IMG/VR virus record: IMGVR_UViG_3300005530_000025
Coordinates: 1-64,000 of that record
Reading direction: 5' to 3' (one strand)
From: a virus
Length of the DNA: 64,000 nucleotides
In this document: piece after piece, positions 41,478-49,547 of the stretch
Layout of the letters: every line of letters begins with the position of its first letter
Numbering within the stretch: position 1 is the first letter of the stretch
Position numbers and translations under genes: made by a program
The notes under the pieces: model-generated
Seen by the model: the letters and a program-made list of their open reading frames with translations, nothing else
The model's database searches: none
What the model was told of the DNA's origin: nothing

Positions 41478-41696
41478 TCAGCCGGCCCTGACTGCGGGCG
41501 GGTAGGCCACGGCCAGGTAAGCGCGGTAGGCGGCGTCAGCAGCCTCCTGGGCCTCGTAGGCCCGGCCGTAGAGCTGGCCCGCGGTGCCATCGGTACGGGC
41601 GACCGCGCGGATCAGGCTCCACTGCCGCCACAGGTCCCCGGCGGTGACCGCCAGCTGCTGGTATGCCTGCCAGAGGGCGTCAGGGTCAGCGGCCAC
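41478..41696 (-). CDS. Small helical protein resembling the fibre cap
   Basis: 72 residues, GTG start, no clear ribosome-binding site. It has the order L-W-x-A-Y, R-Q-W, Y-x-R-A-Y-E, A-Y-R-A-Y-L, which parallels the C-terminal cap of the protein at 29010 (L-W-E-S-Y, R-Q-W, Y-T-R-S-Y-E, A-Y-D-T-W-L). This suggests a shared small domain used alone here. Function unknown. Confidence 0.5.
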   Translation of the reverse strand: MAADPDALWQAYQQLAVTAGDLWRQWSLIRAVARTDGTAGQLYGRAYEAQEAADAAYRAYLAVAYPPAVRAG

Positions 41697-41819
41697 GACG
41701 GCGCTTCGAGCCCCGCCCGCGGCGGACCGGGGGCTTGGTCACCCCGCGGGACCGGCCGCGCCCGGGAGCGGGGCCGGGCGGTGGCTCCGGGATGCTCCGG
41801 CTGAACCATCCGGCTGGCA

Positions 41820-44105
41820 TCAGGTCATCACCTCATCGCGATCGTAATTGAGCAGATCGGTGCTCTCTGCCGTGACCCCGAGATGGCGGCGGATGCCGAC
41901 GTGCGCAGGATCCTGATAGGCGCGCAGCTGCGGGCCGGATACCCAGTCGCCGCGCTCCTCCCTGGCCTGCCGCTCGGTCTCGGGCCCGTGCGCCACCATC
42001 ACGAAGCCCTCGATCACGTTCTCCCCCTGATCCTGAGCGGCGCGCTCCAGGCGGGCCGCGCGCTGGCCGTCCTGGGCGGCCTCGTTCACGGCCCGGGCCA
42101 TCGCGGCCTCGCTGCGCACCCGGGCCGCGCGCCGGTACAGCGAGCCCTGGCGGGTCATCAGGGACGGGCGGCGGGCGGCGGCCACCGGCATGCCGTCGCG
42201 CTCCTCGTCGCTCTCGGGCGGGCGCTGGGCCATGTCCTCGATCTCCTCGTCACCCTCCGGCCCCTCAGACGGCGCGGCCGGGTCGATCTCCTCGTTCTCG
42301 TCCCCGGGCACCATGTCCTCCGGGGTAGGCGCAAGGTCGGGCAGGGTCGGCGGGGTGATGCCCATGCGGTCGATCATGACCTGCTCCTGGGCGATCGCCG
42401 GCGGCACTCCCTCCTGCTGGGCGAACGCGGCGAAGTCGGCCTTCAGGTCCTCCGGGATCGGCAGGCCCTCCTTCATCAGCTCGATGTAGGCCTGGCGGCG
42501 GGTGCGGGCCTGGGCCACGATGTCGGCCACGGCCTCGTCCTGGGACTTCTCCCGCTCCTCGTCCAGGTCGATGCCCAGGCCGCGGGTGCGGGTGCGCTGG
42601 CTGATCGGGATGCCGGATGCGCGCAGCGCCTCGGTGAACTGCCGCTGGGTGTCCTCGTCCCGGAAGTTGAGCACCGCGAAGTCGAGGTCGGGGACCAGGA
42701 GCGCGGGCTGCTCGGTGATGCGCCGCTCGCCGGTCTCCTCGTCGATCTCCAGGACCTCCTCCATCTTCACGAACCGGCGGCCGTTGCGCTCCTCGTAGTC
42801 GTAGTGCTCCTGGGCCTCGGCCACGATCAGGGCGCGCTGGGTGAAGTGCCGCTTCAGGTACTTCTGGTAGCGGGTCATCAGCTGCTCGACCAGCTGCTTG
42901 TTCAGCGCGTCAGCCGCGTAGGTCTGGCCCTCCTGGGCGCCCATCAGGAACGTCCGGGACAGGCCGAACACCTGGAGCACCCTGTCCTCGATCCGCTCGA
43001 AGTCGGGGGTCAGGTCGGGCATGTTCTCCCGGCCGAAGACAGGCTGGATGTCCACCGCGAAGTTGTGGATCAGGGCCCGGAAGTCGCCGGCCAGGGCAGC
43101 ATCGAGCGCCAGCTCGAAGTTCTCCAGGTCATCGTCGGTGGGGATCCACGGGACCGAGGTGCCCAGGTCGGTGGCGGAGGCACCGAGCTTGCACAGGATG
43201 AGCGGGGTGTAGAGCCGGTCCGCGATGGAGTCCAGTGCGGTGTTGAGCATCTCCTGCTGGAGCATGGAGCGCATCGCCCGGGTGAGCAGCGGCAGCCCGC
43301 GGAGGCTGAAGGTGTCGCCCTTGAAGCGCAGCTGCTTGAGCAGGATGTTGCTGACGGGCATGTAGGCGTTCTCGGCCGTGTAGGCGGCCAGCTCGGGGTA
43401 CTCCTGGACCAGCTTCTGGTACTCCCAGACGGGCTGGCGGGTGGTGAGGATCTGCCGGATCGTCCAGGGCAGCCGGATGAAGTACCGCGGGTCCTTCAGG
43501 AACGGGGACCGCTCGACCTTGATGTCATCGGGGTTGAGCAGCTCCTCGTCATCCCAGATGCCCAGGTCCTCGTTGAAGGTGGCAAACGGCCACGCCTCCC
43601 CGGCCGTGTAGTACTCCCGGCCGATGTCGATCATGAACTCCTCGTAGTCCAGGCCGTCCTCGTCGAAGAACAGCCCGGAGTAGAACTCCTCCAGCCGGGT
43701 GTCCTTGCATGCCAGGTGCGCGCCCACCACGGGGAACTTCGAGAAGATGTCCACGCACGAGCCCACGATGGGGTCTGTCTGGTAGAGCAGCCGGCAGAAC
43801 GCCCGGACCTTGGCCAGCTCCTCGTTCTCGGAGAAGTCGTAGGGCAGGTTGTTCTGGCGCCAGTAGAACAGCGGGTCACGCGGGCGGCCGGTGGCGAACT
43901 GGATGTCAGAGAAGCCGCCGCCCGCGCCGCCGTAGCCCGAGCCCGCAGTGCGCGAGATCCGGGCCACCCGGGCATTCACCCGGCGGTTCTTGCGAGCCTC
44001 CGCCACCTCAGGCGACATCTGCTCATCACGCAGCCCGCGGGCGCCGAAGGCCAGCCCCCGGGACAGCTCGGACTGGCCGGGAGCTGGCTTGTAGGTGACC
44101 CTCAT
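41820..44105 (-). CDS. Portal protein
   Basis: 761 residues from ATG at 44105, overlapping the previous stop (ATGA) with GGAGGGG upstream; an earlier in-frame start lies within the previous gene. Large alpha/beta protein with Y-Q-T-D-P-I-V-G-S-C-V-D-I-F, a long helical stem and K-Y-L-K-R-H-F-T, then an extended acidic C-terminal tail (D-E-E-I-E-D-M-A) that may sit in the head. It heads the structural block, and composition and order match portals of large actinophages. The terminase is not in the window. Confidence 0.75.
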   Translation of the reverse strand: MRVTYKPAPGQSELSRGLAFGARGLRDEQMSPEVAEARKNRRVNARVARISRTAGSGYGGAGGGFSDIQFATGRPRDPLFYWRQNNLPYDFSENEELAKVRAFCRLLYQTDPIVGSCVDIFSKFPVVGAHLACKDTRLEEFYSGLFFDEDGLDYEEFMIDIGREYYTAGEAWPFATFNEDLGIWDDEELLNPDDIKVERSPFLKDPRYFIRLPWTIRQILTTRQPVWEYQKLVQEYPELAAYTAENAYMPVSNILLKQLRFKGDTFSLRGLPLLTRAMRSMLQQEMLNTALDSIADRLYTPLILCKLGASATDLGTSVPWIPTDDDLENFELALDAALAGDFRALIHNFAVDIQPVFGRENMPDLTPDFERIEDRVLQVFGLSRTFLMGAQEGQTYAADALNKQLVEQLMTRYQKYLKRHFTQRALIVAEAQEHYDYEERNGRRFVKMEEVLEIDEETGERRITEQPALLVPDLDFAVLNFRDEDTQRQFTEALRASGIPISQRTRTRGLGIDLDEEREKSQDEAVADIVAQARTRRQAYIELMKEGLPIPEDLKADFAAFAQQEGVPPAIAQEQVMIDRMGITPPTLPDLAPTPEDMVPGDENEEIDPAAPSEGPEGDEEIEDMAQRPPESDEERDGMPVAAARRPSLMTRQGSLYRRAARVRSEAAMARAVNEAAQDGQRAARLERAAQDQGENVIEGFVMVAHGPETERQAREERGDWVSGPQLRAYQDPAHVGIRRHLGVTAESTDLLNYDRDEVMT

Positions 44106-44341
44106 GACCCCTCCGGTCCGCGCAGCATCCCGGCCCACTTGCGCAGGCGGCAGGGATCAGCCCCGGTAGTGCGGCCGGCCAGCCCGCCGACGGCATCCAG
44201 GTGGTCGGCCAGCTCGTCCAGCAGGTTCGGGTCGATCGCCTCGGCCGCCCGCAGCAGCCGGTCATGCCGGCGGGCCCGGGCGGAGGCGGACCGGACCTCC
44301 TGGCGGGCCGGCTCCTCGCGCGCCCTAGCCGCCTGGTGCAC
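44102..44341 (-). CDS. Small helical protein upstream of portal
   Basis: 79 residues from GTG at 44341, which has GGAGGAGG five bases upstream; the longer frame to 44377 lacks one. Basic N terminus then helices (L-L-R-A-A-E-A-I-D-P-N-L-L-D-E-L-A-D-H-L). Overlaps both neighbours. Function unknown. Confidence 0.5.
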   Translation of the reverse strand: MHQAARAREEPARQEVRSASARARRHDRLLRAAEAIDPNLLDELADHLDAVGGLAGRTTGADPCRLRKWAGMLRGPEGS

Positions 44342-44597
44342 GGTCCTCCTCCCGGGCGGGCACGCCCGGCTGCGCATCGCGGCGCTCCGGCAGCCACCGG
44401 TCAGGATCCTGGAGGATCGCGATGGTAGCCCGGTTCGCCTTGTGTTCCGGGACCACCCGGATGGCCGCCTTCAGGAACTCCTGGACCGGGCCCAGGTGCT
44501 CCTCGCCGGACTCGCCCATGTCCCAGGGCCCGAACACCTCGGTGACCGGGCCGCCGTTCTCGGTCCAGGTCAGCTCGACCACGACCTGCCCGCTCAC
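44325..44597 (-). CDS. Small hypothetical protein
   Basis: 90 residues, GTG overlapping the upstream stop. Begins V-V-V-E-L-T-W-T-E-N-G-G-P-V, similar in plan to the protein at 47391 (V-E-V...). Contains G-P-W-D-M-G and a helical segment. Not recognised. Confidence 0.5.
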   Translation of the reverse strand: MSGQVVVELTWTENGGPVTEVFGPWDMGESGEEHLGPVQEFLKAAIRVVPEHKANRATIAILQDPDRWLPERRDAQPGVPAREEDRAPGG

Positions 44598-45250
44598 AGG
44601 CTGCCCCCCGGCAGGACCGGGCGGCCGGCCCAGGCGGCCTCGCGCTGCGCCGCGGTCAGCACGTGGCGGACGGCCGCCCGGTTCGAGCGGATGGCGGCCA
44701 GCACGGCCGGGTCGCAGCCGGACAGCCGGGCGGCCACATGCCGGGCGAAGGTGTCCTCGTCCATCAGCTCACCGTCGGTCAGCGACCGGTAGGACCCCTT
44801 TTTCCTGCTCTTGCCCTTCGGGGGCGGGGGCGGTGCGTCATCACCCTCGTCGTCGTCCTCAGGAGACCCTGAGCCATCCTCGTCCGGCGGGGCGTCATCA
44901 TCACCCGCGAAGGGGTTCCCGCCGTCCTCGTCGTCCTCCGGGGCGCCGCCGGGGCCCATCATGGACGGGTCGCCGTCAGGCGGCAGGGCATCCGGGGGCA
45001 GGACCCCGCCGTCAGGGCCGATGTCGGAGGGAGCACCCGGCCCGGCCGGGGCCTGGGGCGAGCCCGGGAAGGCCGGCTGGACCCGGACGATGTAGTTCTG
45101 GCCGCAGAAGTCGCACCCGATCGTGCCGTCGGAGCGGCCGATCACCTGGCCTGATCCGCAGAACGGGCAGTGACTGGTGATCAGCGGGTCGCCCGGGTCA
45201 TGCGCCAGCCGGGTGCCGAGCCCCGGCGGGGCCGCGGGGTACAGGTCCAT
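44594..45250 (-). CDS. Zinc-ribbon protein with acidic linker, portal operon
   Basis: 218 residues, GGGAGG before ATG. Residues 28-55 form a zinc ribbon (C-P-F-C-G-S-G...C-D-F-C-G-Q-N). About 80 residues of Asp/Glu/Gly/Pro follow, then a helical C-terminal domain (D-E-D-T-F-A-R-H-V-A-A-R-L-S-G). First gene of the head block. Possibly a nucleic-acid or portal-associated protein. Confidence 0.6.
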   Translation of the reverse strand: MDLYPAAPPGLGTRLAHDPGDPLITSHCPFCGSGQVIGRSDGTIGCDFCGQNYIVRVQPAFPGSPQAPAGPGAPSDIGPDGGVLPPDALPPDGDPSMMGPGGAPEDDEDGGNPFAGDDDAPPDEDGSGSPEDDDEGDDAPPPPPKGKSRKKGSYRSLTDGELMDEDTFARHVAARLSGCDPAVLAAIRSNRAAVRHVLTAAQREAAWAGRPVLPGGSL

Positions 45251-45291
45251 GCTTGCCTCCCTAACCCTTCCGTGGCCCGGCCGCGGGCCCG

Positions 45292-45320
45292 TGGAATGCT
45301 GCGGCCTTTCTTGCTAAGGT
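45292..45320 (+). promoter_or_regulatory. Promoter, leaderless start at 45327
   Basis: TAAGGT at 45315-45320 preceded by CTTTCTTGC; the -35 (TGGAAT) is weak. ATG six bases after the -10. Confidence 0.6.
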
Positions 45321-45326
45321 GGAAGA

Positions 45327-45560
45327 ATGGACCTCATCTTCGAGCGCTACGGGCAGAAGATGTACGCCCGCACCTGGGGCGGCGAGCTGGCCTTCGGGGA
45401 GAACAGCGGCCTGCATGAGTGGCGGGAGGGCCAGCGCATCGACTACACAGGCGGCGACCGCCAGCACTCCGGCAACGGCAGGATGTGGATGACCGGCGGC
45501 CGGGGCGAGCCGGCCAGGCTGGGATTCGCGGCAGCGGTATCACCGCTGCGGATGAACTGA
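45327..45560 (+). CDS. Small protein, leaderless
   Basis: 77 residues, ATG six bases after the -10 box. Compact beta/alpha sequence with F-E-R-Y-G-Q-K-M-Y-A-R-T-W-G-G and G-D-R-Q-H-S-G-N-G-R-M. First of four rightward genes. Not recognised. Confidence 0.6.
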   Translation: MDLIFERYGQKMYARTWGGELAFGENSGLHEWREGQRIDYTGGDRQHSGNGRMWMTGGRGEPARLGFAAAVSPLRMN

Positions 45561-45570
45561 GGAGCGCGTG

Positions 45571-46116
45571 ATGTCGGTACGGATGCCGGAGCCCCGGAGC
45601 GAGAGAAGGCTGCTGATGACGGCCGGGCACTACGGGGCATGGCTCATCGCCGGGCTCATCCCGGTAACTATCGCCACGAGCAACAAGGGGATCTATGACG
45701 GCCCGGCGGGCATAGCCGGCACGATCCTGGTCACGCTCCTGCTCGGCAGCTGGCTGGCCGGCACCGCTCAGCACACCAGGAGCCTGTGCGGGCGCTGCGC
45801 GGCCAGCACGCCCCTGGACCCCCAGGCTGCCGTCCGCCGCTGGCGCCCGGTCCTGAAGATCATGCACTCGCGCCGGGCAGCATGCCTGTCTGTCACGGTC
45901 GCGGGCCTGCTGATCGGCTCTGCCTTCCTGCCCGGCGGCCAGACCGCTTCCCCGGCGATCATCATGGCCTGCTCCGGAATCGCCGGGGCCACCTGGCTCC
46001 AGATCGCCAGCACCAGGCATCAGCGGCTCCAGCCCTGGTGCCCGTGGTGTCACTGGGATGACGGCGGAGACGAGGAAGTCACGCCGGAGGTGCCCGACCC
46101 GGCCATGTCGCTGTGA
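45571..46116 (+). CDS. Membrane protein with C-x-x-C motifs
   Basis: 181 residues from ATG at 45571 (GAGGAG upstream). Four hydrophobic segments in two hairpins, separated by a soluble loop with C-G-R-C; the end has C-P-W-C-H-W-D-D-G-G-D. Cys pairs on the same side could bind zinc. Coupled to the next gene. Function unknown. Confidence 0.55.
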   Translation: MSVRMPEPRSERRLLMTAGHYGAWLIAGLIPVTIATSNKGIYDGPAGIAGTILVTLLLGSWLAGTAQHTRSLCGRCAASTPLDPQAAVRRWRPVLKIMHSRRAACLSVTVAGLLIGSAFLPGGQTASPAIIMACSGIAGATWLQIASTRHQRLQPWCPWCHWDDGGDEEVTPEVPDPAMSL

Positions 46117-46400
46117 GCGAGCTGGCAGGCCGGGTCCGGCAGGCCCTGGGCAGCATGGGCACCGCCGAGGTGGACGGCCGGGCGTACCAGGTCACGAGCA
46201 TGCGCATCGAGAACGGCGAGATCGTCATCACGGCAGTCCGTCACGGCCTGGCGCCGGAGGTGCGGGACGAGGCCATCACCATCACCGGCCCGGACGGGAT
46301 GCAGCTGTGCCACGGCGGGTCGGTCAGCATCCCGCCGGTTCCCCCGTCCCACTGCGCCGAGCTGGACCTGCGACTGAGTGTCGATCTGGTGGATCCGTGA
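46113..46400 (+). CDS. Small beta protein, tandem paralog A
   Basis: 95 residues, GTG overlapping the upstream stop. V-T-S-M-R-I-E-N-G-E-I-V-I-T-A-V-R, G-P-D-G-M and a G-G-S-V-S-I-P-P turn align with the following gene, so the two arose by tandem duplication. Likely a small structural or binding protein; function unknown. Confidence 0.6.
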   Translation: MSELAGRVRQALGSMGTAEVDGRAYQVTSMRIENGEIVITAVRHGLAPEVRDEAITITGPDGMQLCHGGSVSIPPVPPSHCAELDLRLSVDLVDP

Positions 46401-46654
46401 GCCTGGGCCACCTGATCGCGGGGGGACTGCGGTTCGAGGTGACCTCAGTCAGGCTGCGGGACGGCCGGATCGTGATCGAGACCGCCCGCAGGGGACCGGT
46501 CGAGTCGATGTCAGGCGTCCCGGTGACCCTGTTCGGCGCCGACGGGCAGGGGATCTTCCAGGGCGGCGAGCTGGTCATCCCGGGTGCTCCCGAGGGGAGC
46601 CAGTGCATCGTCCGGGCCGGCGTGCGGATCGAGACGATCCGGCCCGAGGACTAG
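46397..46654 (+). CDS. Small beta protein, tandem paralog B
   Basis: 85 residues, GTG at 46397 overlapping the previous stop. Same order as the neighbour: V-T-S-V-R-L-R-D-G-R-I-V-I-E-T-A-R, G-A-D-G-Q, G-G-E-L-V-I-P-G. Ends the rightward run, converging on 46683. Confidence 0.6.
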   Translation: MSLGHLIAGGLRFEVTSVRLRDGRIVIETARRGPVESMSGVPVTLFGADGQGIFQGGELVIPGAPEGSQCIVRAGVRIETIRPED

Positions 46655-46682
46655 GCCGCCTCCTGAAACCGCAGGGTATCGC

Positions 46683-46802
46683 TCACTTGCTCCTCCGCCC
46701 CGCCAGCAGCACCAGCAGGATGACCACCAGGACCACGAGCTGGCCCGCCTGGATGAGCCAGATCGAGCCCAGCTCCGACTGCACCGACTCCGCCAGTATC
46801 AC
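46683..46802 (-). CDS. 39-residue single-span membrane peptide
   Basis: GTG at 46802 overlapping the upstream stop (GTGA). Short amphipathic N terminus then one helix (L-V-V-L-V-V-I-L-L-V-L-L-A-G) and R-R-S-K. Last gene of a leftward run of ten. Function unknown. Confidence 0.5.
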   Translation of the reverse strand: MILAESVQSELGSIWLIQAGQLVVLVVILLVLLAGRRSK

Positions 46803-47077
46803 CTGCCCGCGGCCGGCGGGGTGCCGAAGATGCCCGGGTGCTCGCGGACCAGCAGGGTGATCATCACGGGGCTGCCCTCGCGCCAGGAGTGCGACCCGTA
46901 AGCCGGCACCAGCCACTGGGCCGGGCTGGTGACCTCCCAGGCAGTGCCGTCCACGATCAGCAGGCTGCCGATGGCGGGCACGGACGGCAGCGGCAGGTCC
47001 CGCGCGGCGGTCTCGTCCTCGTTCACCGCCAGGGTCGCACGGTAAGGACACTGAGACGGGTAGTCAGGCATGATCAT
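46799..47077 (-). CDS. Hypothetical protein
   Basis: 92 residues from ATG at 47077, overlapping the previous stop. Contains C-P-Y-R-A-T-L-A-V, P-A-I-G-S-L-L-I-V-D-G-T-A-W-E-V, then V-M-I-T-L-L-V-R-E. Beta-rich; its plan resembles the gene at 47391. Not recognised. Confidence 0.55.
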   Translation of the reverse strand: MIMPDYPSQCPYRATLAVNEDETAARDLPLPSVPAIGSLLIVDGTAWEVTSPAQWLVPAYGSHSWREGSPVMITLLVREHPGIFGTPPAAGR

Positions 47078-47391
47078 CTCCGGAAGGTCTTGCGGAAGGC
47101 CCGCAGGCGCAGGCGCCGGGTGAGGCGGGCGGGCTGCCACCAGGCCCGGCGGCAGGCCCGCGAGCAGAACCGGGCGGACGGTCCGAGGGAGAGCGCCGGG
47201 CCGGAGGCGATCCCGGGCCGGCCGCGGGCATCCATGTAGCCGCCGGATATCAGCCGGGCCTGCATGGCCCGGAGCGCGGGCATGTCGTCGCGGCACTTCC
47301 GGCAGTGCCGGGGGCACCGGCAGGACTGGTCGTGCAGGCCCGGCATGCTCCCGGAGAAGCCGCGGGCCCAGATGGTCGGGTGCTGAGCCAT
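47074..47391 (-). CDS. Cys-rich zinc protein, paralog of 53163-53444
   Basis: 105 residues. Central C-R-C-P-R-H-C-R-K-C-R-D-D and later F-C-S-R-A-C-R-R-A-W-W, with a basic C terminus. The gene at 53163 has the same order (C-P-C-P-R-H-C-G-N-C-L-T-D then Y-C-C-D-H-C-K). A small treble-clef-like zinc protein is likely; it may bind nucleic acid. Confidence 0.6.
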   Translation of the reverse strand: MAQHPTIWARGFSGSMPGLHDQSCRCPRHCRKCRDDMPALRAMQARLISGGYMDARGRPGIASGPALSLGPSARFCSRACRRAWWQPARLTRRLRLRAFRKTFRR

Positions 47392-47669
47392 CAGATGCTC
47401 TCCAGCCTGACCTCGACGACAACCTGCGATCGGCGGGTGAAGTGCTCCTCGCCATTGCGCGGGCGGCCGTACAGCAGCCAGGTGACCGACTGGACCGGCT
47501 GGATGACGCCCAGGCCGGCGGTGGTGCCGGTGACCTCGTCGTCCGCCTGGCTGTGTGCCGGGTGGAACAGCCGGTCACCCGGCCGGGGCAGCGGGCCCTC
47601 ATGCGGGTCGATGCGGGCGATCAGGGTGTCACCCTCGCCGGTGATGTGCTGGCGGACCTCGACGATCAT
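47391..47669 (-). CDS. Hypothetical protein
   Basis: 92 residues. V-E-V-R-Q-H-I-T-G-E-G-D-T-L-I-A-R-I, G-D-R-L-F-H-P, then V-V-V-E-V-R-L-E-S-I. Looks like a small beta barrel. Coupled both sides. Not recognised. Confidence 0.55.
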   Translation of the reverse strand: MIVEVRQHITGEGDTLIARIDPHEGPLPRPGDRLFHPAHSQADDEVTGTTAGLGVIQPVQSVTWLLYGRPRNGEEHFTRRSQVVVEVRLESI

Positions 47670-48058
47670 GTCTTCTCCTCAGTGGTATCGATAGCGGAGC
47701 GGACCAGGTGCCGGAGCTGGCGGGCGATGCCCTCGCGGCACTCCGGCCGGATCAGGTGATCCACCGCGACGGTGACCCAGGCCTCGTCACGGAACAGCGC
47801 GGCAAGCTGGACGGCTCCGCGAAGGGCGAACCTGGCGTGCCCGTTGCCCAGGCGCAGCCGCGGGACCATCGCGTCATACAGCGAGGCGGACCGGGTAACC
47901 CTGGACGGGTACGGGAGCCCGCCGGGCCAGCCGTCGGCCCACCTGGAACGGGCCCACTGAGGAGCTGACTCCGGGGCCGGGACATCGCCTGCCGGGTCGG
48001 GGGTGATGGCCGTGCCCTGGCCATATGGCGTGGTGTCGTCCGGGATCCAGGTCGTCAT
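47666..48058 (-). CDS. Hypothetical protein
   Basis: 130 residues. Pro-rich N terminus (residues 5-35), then W-A-D-G-W-P-G-G-L-P-Y and a helical C-terminal half (F-A-L-R-G-A-V-Q-L-A-A-L-F-R-D-E-A-W). Not recognised. Confidence 0.55.
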   Translation of the reverse strand: MTTWIPDDTTPYGQGTAITPDPAGDVPAPESAPQWARSRWADGWPGGLPYPSRVTRSASLYDAMVPRLRLGNGHARFALRGAVQLAALFRDEAWVTVAVDHLIRPECREGIARQLRHLVRSAIDTTEEKT

Positions 48059-48059
48059 C

Positions 48060-48203
48060 TCAGTGCCCGATCACGTGCGCGACGGACGGGGTGAAGCGGG
48101 ACGGAGCGGTGCAGTCGTGAGCGCAGGGCAGCGACACTCCGACGGCGGAGCCGAGCACCAGTCCGGTGATGACAGCCAGGGCCAGCTGGCGGATGAAGAT
48201 CAT
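48060..48203 (-). CDS. Short membrane or secreted protein
   Basis: 47 residues from ATG at 48203 with GGGAGG upstream. Hydrophobic N terminus (L-A-L-A-V-I-T-G-L-V-L-G-S-A-V-G-V) followed by C-A-H-D-C and T-P-S-V-A-H-V-I-G-H. Could be an exported peptide or an anchored Cys/His protein. Confidence 0.5.
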   Translation of the reverse strand: MIFIRQLALAVITGLVLGSAVGVSLPCAHDCTAPSRFTPSVAHVIGH

Positions 48204-48382
48204 TACTGCCTCCCCCGGCGCCCGTTCCGGCGGCCGATGTGGATCTGCCCGCACTGCTTGCACCTGAAGGGCCGCGGATTGCCCTGAACCTTGAATGTCC
48301 GGCGCCACTGGCGGATCCGGGCCTGCGCGGCCTCCTCGGAGGGGAAAGCCTCCTTGCGAGCGCAGTTGGTGAACGGGTCCAT
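48203..48382 (-). CDS. 59-residue zinc-ribbon protein
   Basis: ATG at 48382, stop TAA overlapping the next ATG (TAATG). Contains C-A-R near the start and R-C-K-Q-C-G-Q-I-H-I-G at residues 41-50, with basic flanks. Small enough to be easily missed. Likely nucleic-acid or metal binding. Confidence 0.55.
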   Translation of the reverse strand: MDPFTNCARKEAFPSEEAAQARIRQWRRTFKVQGNPRPFRCKQCGQIHIGRRNGRRGRQ

Positions 48383-48385
48383 CGC

Positions 48386-48577
48386 TCAGGTCTCACGATC
48401 GGCCAGGTAGACGGAACCGCTGGCGCCATCGTGCAGGCGGCTGGCGATGGTCCCGATCTTCGCCGCGTCCGCCTTCGTCATGCCGTCCTGGAGCGCCAGG
48501 GCCTGCACCCGCCGGGCGAGCGCCCGGGCCTCGCTGGCGGCCTGCCTCAGGGCGTGCCGGGTGTCCTCGGTGATCAC
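48386..48577 (-). CDS. Small helical protein
   Basis: 63 residues, GTG overlapping the previous stop. Two helices (A-L-R-Q-A-A-S-E-A-R-A-L-A-R-R and A-D-A-A-K-I-G-T-I-A-S-R-L). Function unknown. Confidence 0.5.
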   Translation of the reverse strand: MITEDTRHALRQAASEARALARRVQALALQDGMTKADAAKIGTIASRLHDGASGSVYLADRET

Positions 48578-48786
48578 TCGTCGTCCTCCGCCCCGACCTC
48601 ATTCGCGCCCCAGGAGCACACATCGTTCACGAAGTCCTCGGCCAGGTCGATGATCTTCTGGGCGCGAGCGCTCCCGGAAAGGCCCTCCAGCTCGGAGGCA
48701 GGGACCTCGATGACCTCGTCATAGCCGTCGATGGTCCAGCTGGGCTCGATGGTCACCCGGACCCTGACGGTCCCTTCCTCAGCCAT
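48574..48786 (-). CDS. Small acidic hypothetical protein
   Basis: 70 residues from ATG at 48786 with GGGGAGG upstream. V-R-V-R-V-T-I-E-P-S-W-T-I-D-G-Y-D-E-V-I, then a helix and an acidic end. Not recognised. Confidence 0.5.
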   Translation of the reverse strand: MAEEGTVRVRVTIEPSWTIDGYDEVIEVPASELEGLSGSARAQKIIDLAEDFVNDVCSWGANEVGAEDDE

Positions 48787-48803
48787 TTCCTGACCTCCCC
48801 GGA

Positions 48804-49040
48804 TCATGGCGCGGCCCACATCAGCCCGGAGGCAGCCCGCGGGTCGTCGCGGATAAGGGTCATGACCTGCTTCGAGGTCAGGCCCTCGTGCATCGCGCCC
48901 TCCCACATCAGCTGCGGGCTGACCGCGCCGAGCAGGACCTGAGCGCAGCTGTCGAGCAGGCCGGCCATCAGCTCGGCGTCAGTGCAGCGGCTGGCCCCGG
49001 TCTTGCGGCCGGACCTCAGTGCCTCGCTGTAGGCGCTCAC
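48804..49040 (-). CDS. Small helical hypothetical protein
   Basis: 78 residues, GTG overlapping the upstream stop. Mostly helical (D-A-E-L-M-A-G-L-L-D-S-C-A-Q-V-L-L-G-A-V). Not recognised. Confidence 0.5.
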   Translation of the reverse strand: MSAYSEALRSGRKTGASRCTDAELMAGLLDSCAQVLLGAVSPQLMWEGAMHEGLTSKQVMTLIRDDPRAASGLMWAAP

Positions 49041-49393
49041 GCCGGCACCTCCGTCAGGGCGAAGACCTTGTAGGTGCGGAAGTCGCGGTGCAGCTCGGCA
49101 TCCCGCAGGTCCGCCATCTCGCGGGCGGTCTCCGCCGTGAACAGGGCGCCCCGGTGGTCGCGGGCGAAGGTGTAGCCGTCACGGGTGTCCACGACCACGT
49201 GCGTCGGGACGGCCGAGGGCATCCAGGTCCTCGCGTAGGCCCCCATGTCCTTCGAGCCCGAGGCGTAGAAGTCCTCCAGGAACCGGCCGGTCATGACCGA
49301 GGCCGCTCTGGTCTCCAGCTGGCCGAAGCCGGGGTGCAGCTCCAGCAGGGCGGTAAACGCCACCGAGCGGTCGAGCGGGTTGCGCTGGGTCAT
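49037..49393 (-). CDS. Hypothetical protein, first gene of leftward run
   Basis: 118 residues. Contains H-P-G-F-G-Q-L-E-T-R-A-A-S-V, T-H-V-V-V-D-T-R-D-G-Y-T-F-A-R-D-H-R. Directly follows the promoter at 49430 and its conserved leader (GTGCAAGGAACGCGACGA). Not recognised. Confidence 0.6.
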   Translation of the reverse strand: MTQRNPLDRSVAFTALLELHPGFGQLETRAASVMTGRFLEDFYASGSKDMGAYARTWMPSAVPTHVVVDTRDGYTFARDHRGALFTAETAREMADLRDAELHRDFRTYKVFALTEVPA

Positions 49394-49429
49394 CTGGTCC
49401 TCCGCTTCGTCGCGTTCCTTGCACGACCC

Positions 49430-49458
49430 ACATTACAGGGTTTCTTGCTAAGAATCAA
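49430..49458 (-). promoter_or_regulatory. Promoter with conserved leader
   Basis: Leftward TTGATT, 17-nt spacer CTTAGCAAGAAACCCTG, TAATGT, then a GTGCAAGGAACGCGACGA leader and GGAGG before the ATG at 49393. Confidence 0.75.
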
Positions 49459-49547
49459 CCAGCTGACTGCCGTCGCATCCTGAGTAAATCCCCGGCAGGG
49501 CAAGATGGTCGGGGAGAACGCAGGCCCTACCCCGGCAGGAGGCCAGC

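Noticed and set aside
41883-44792. 969-codon plus-strand frame opposite the portal gene
   Set aside because: Leu/Val/His/Arg-rich composition typical of an antisense GC frame; the portal reading on the other strand is convincing.
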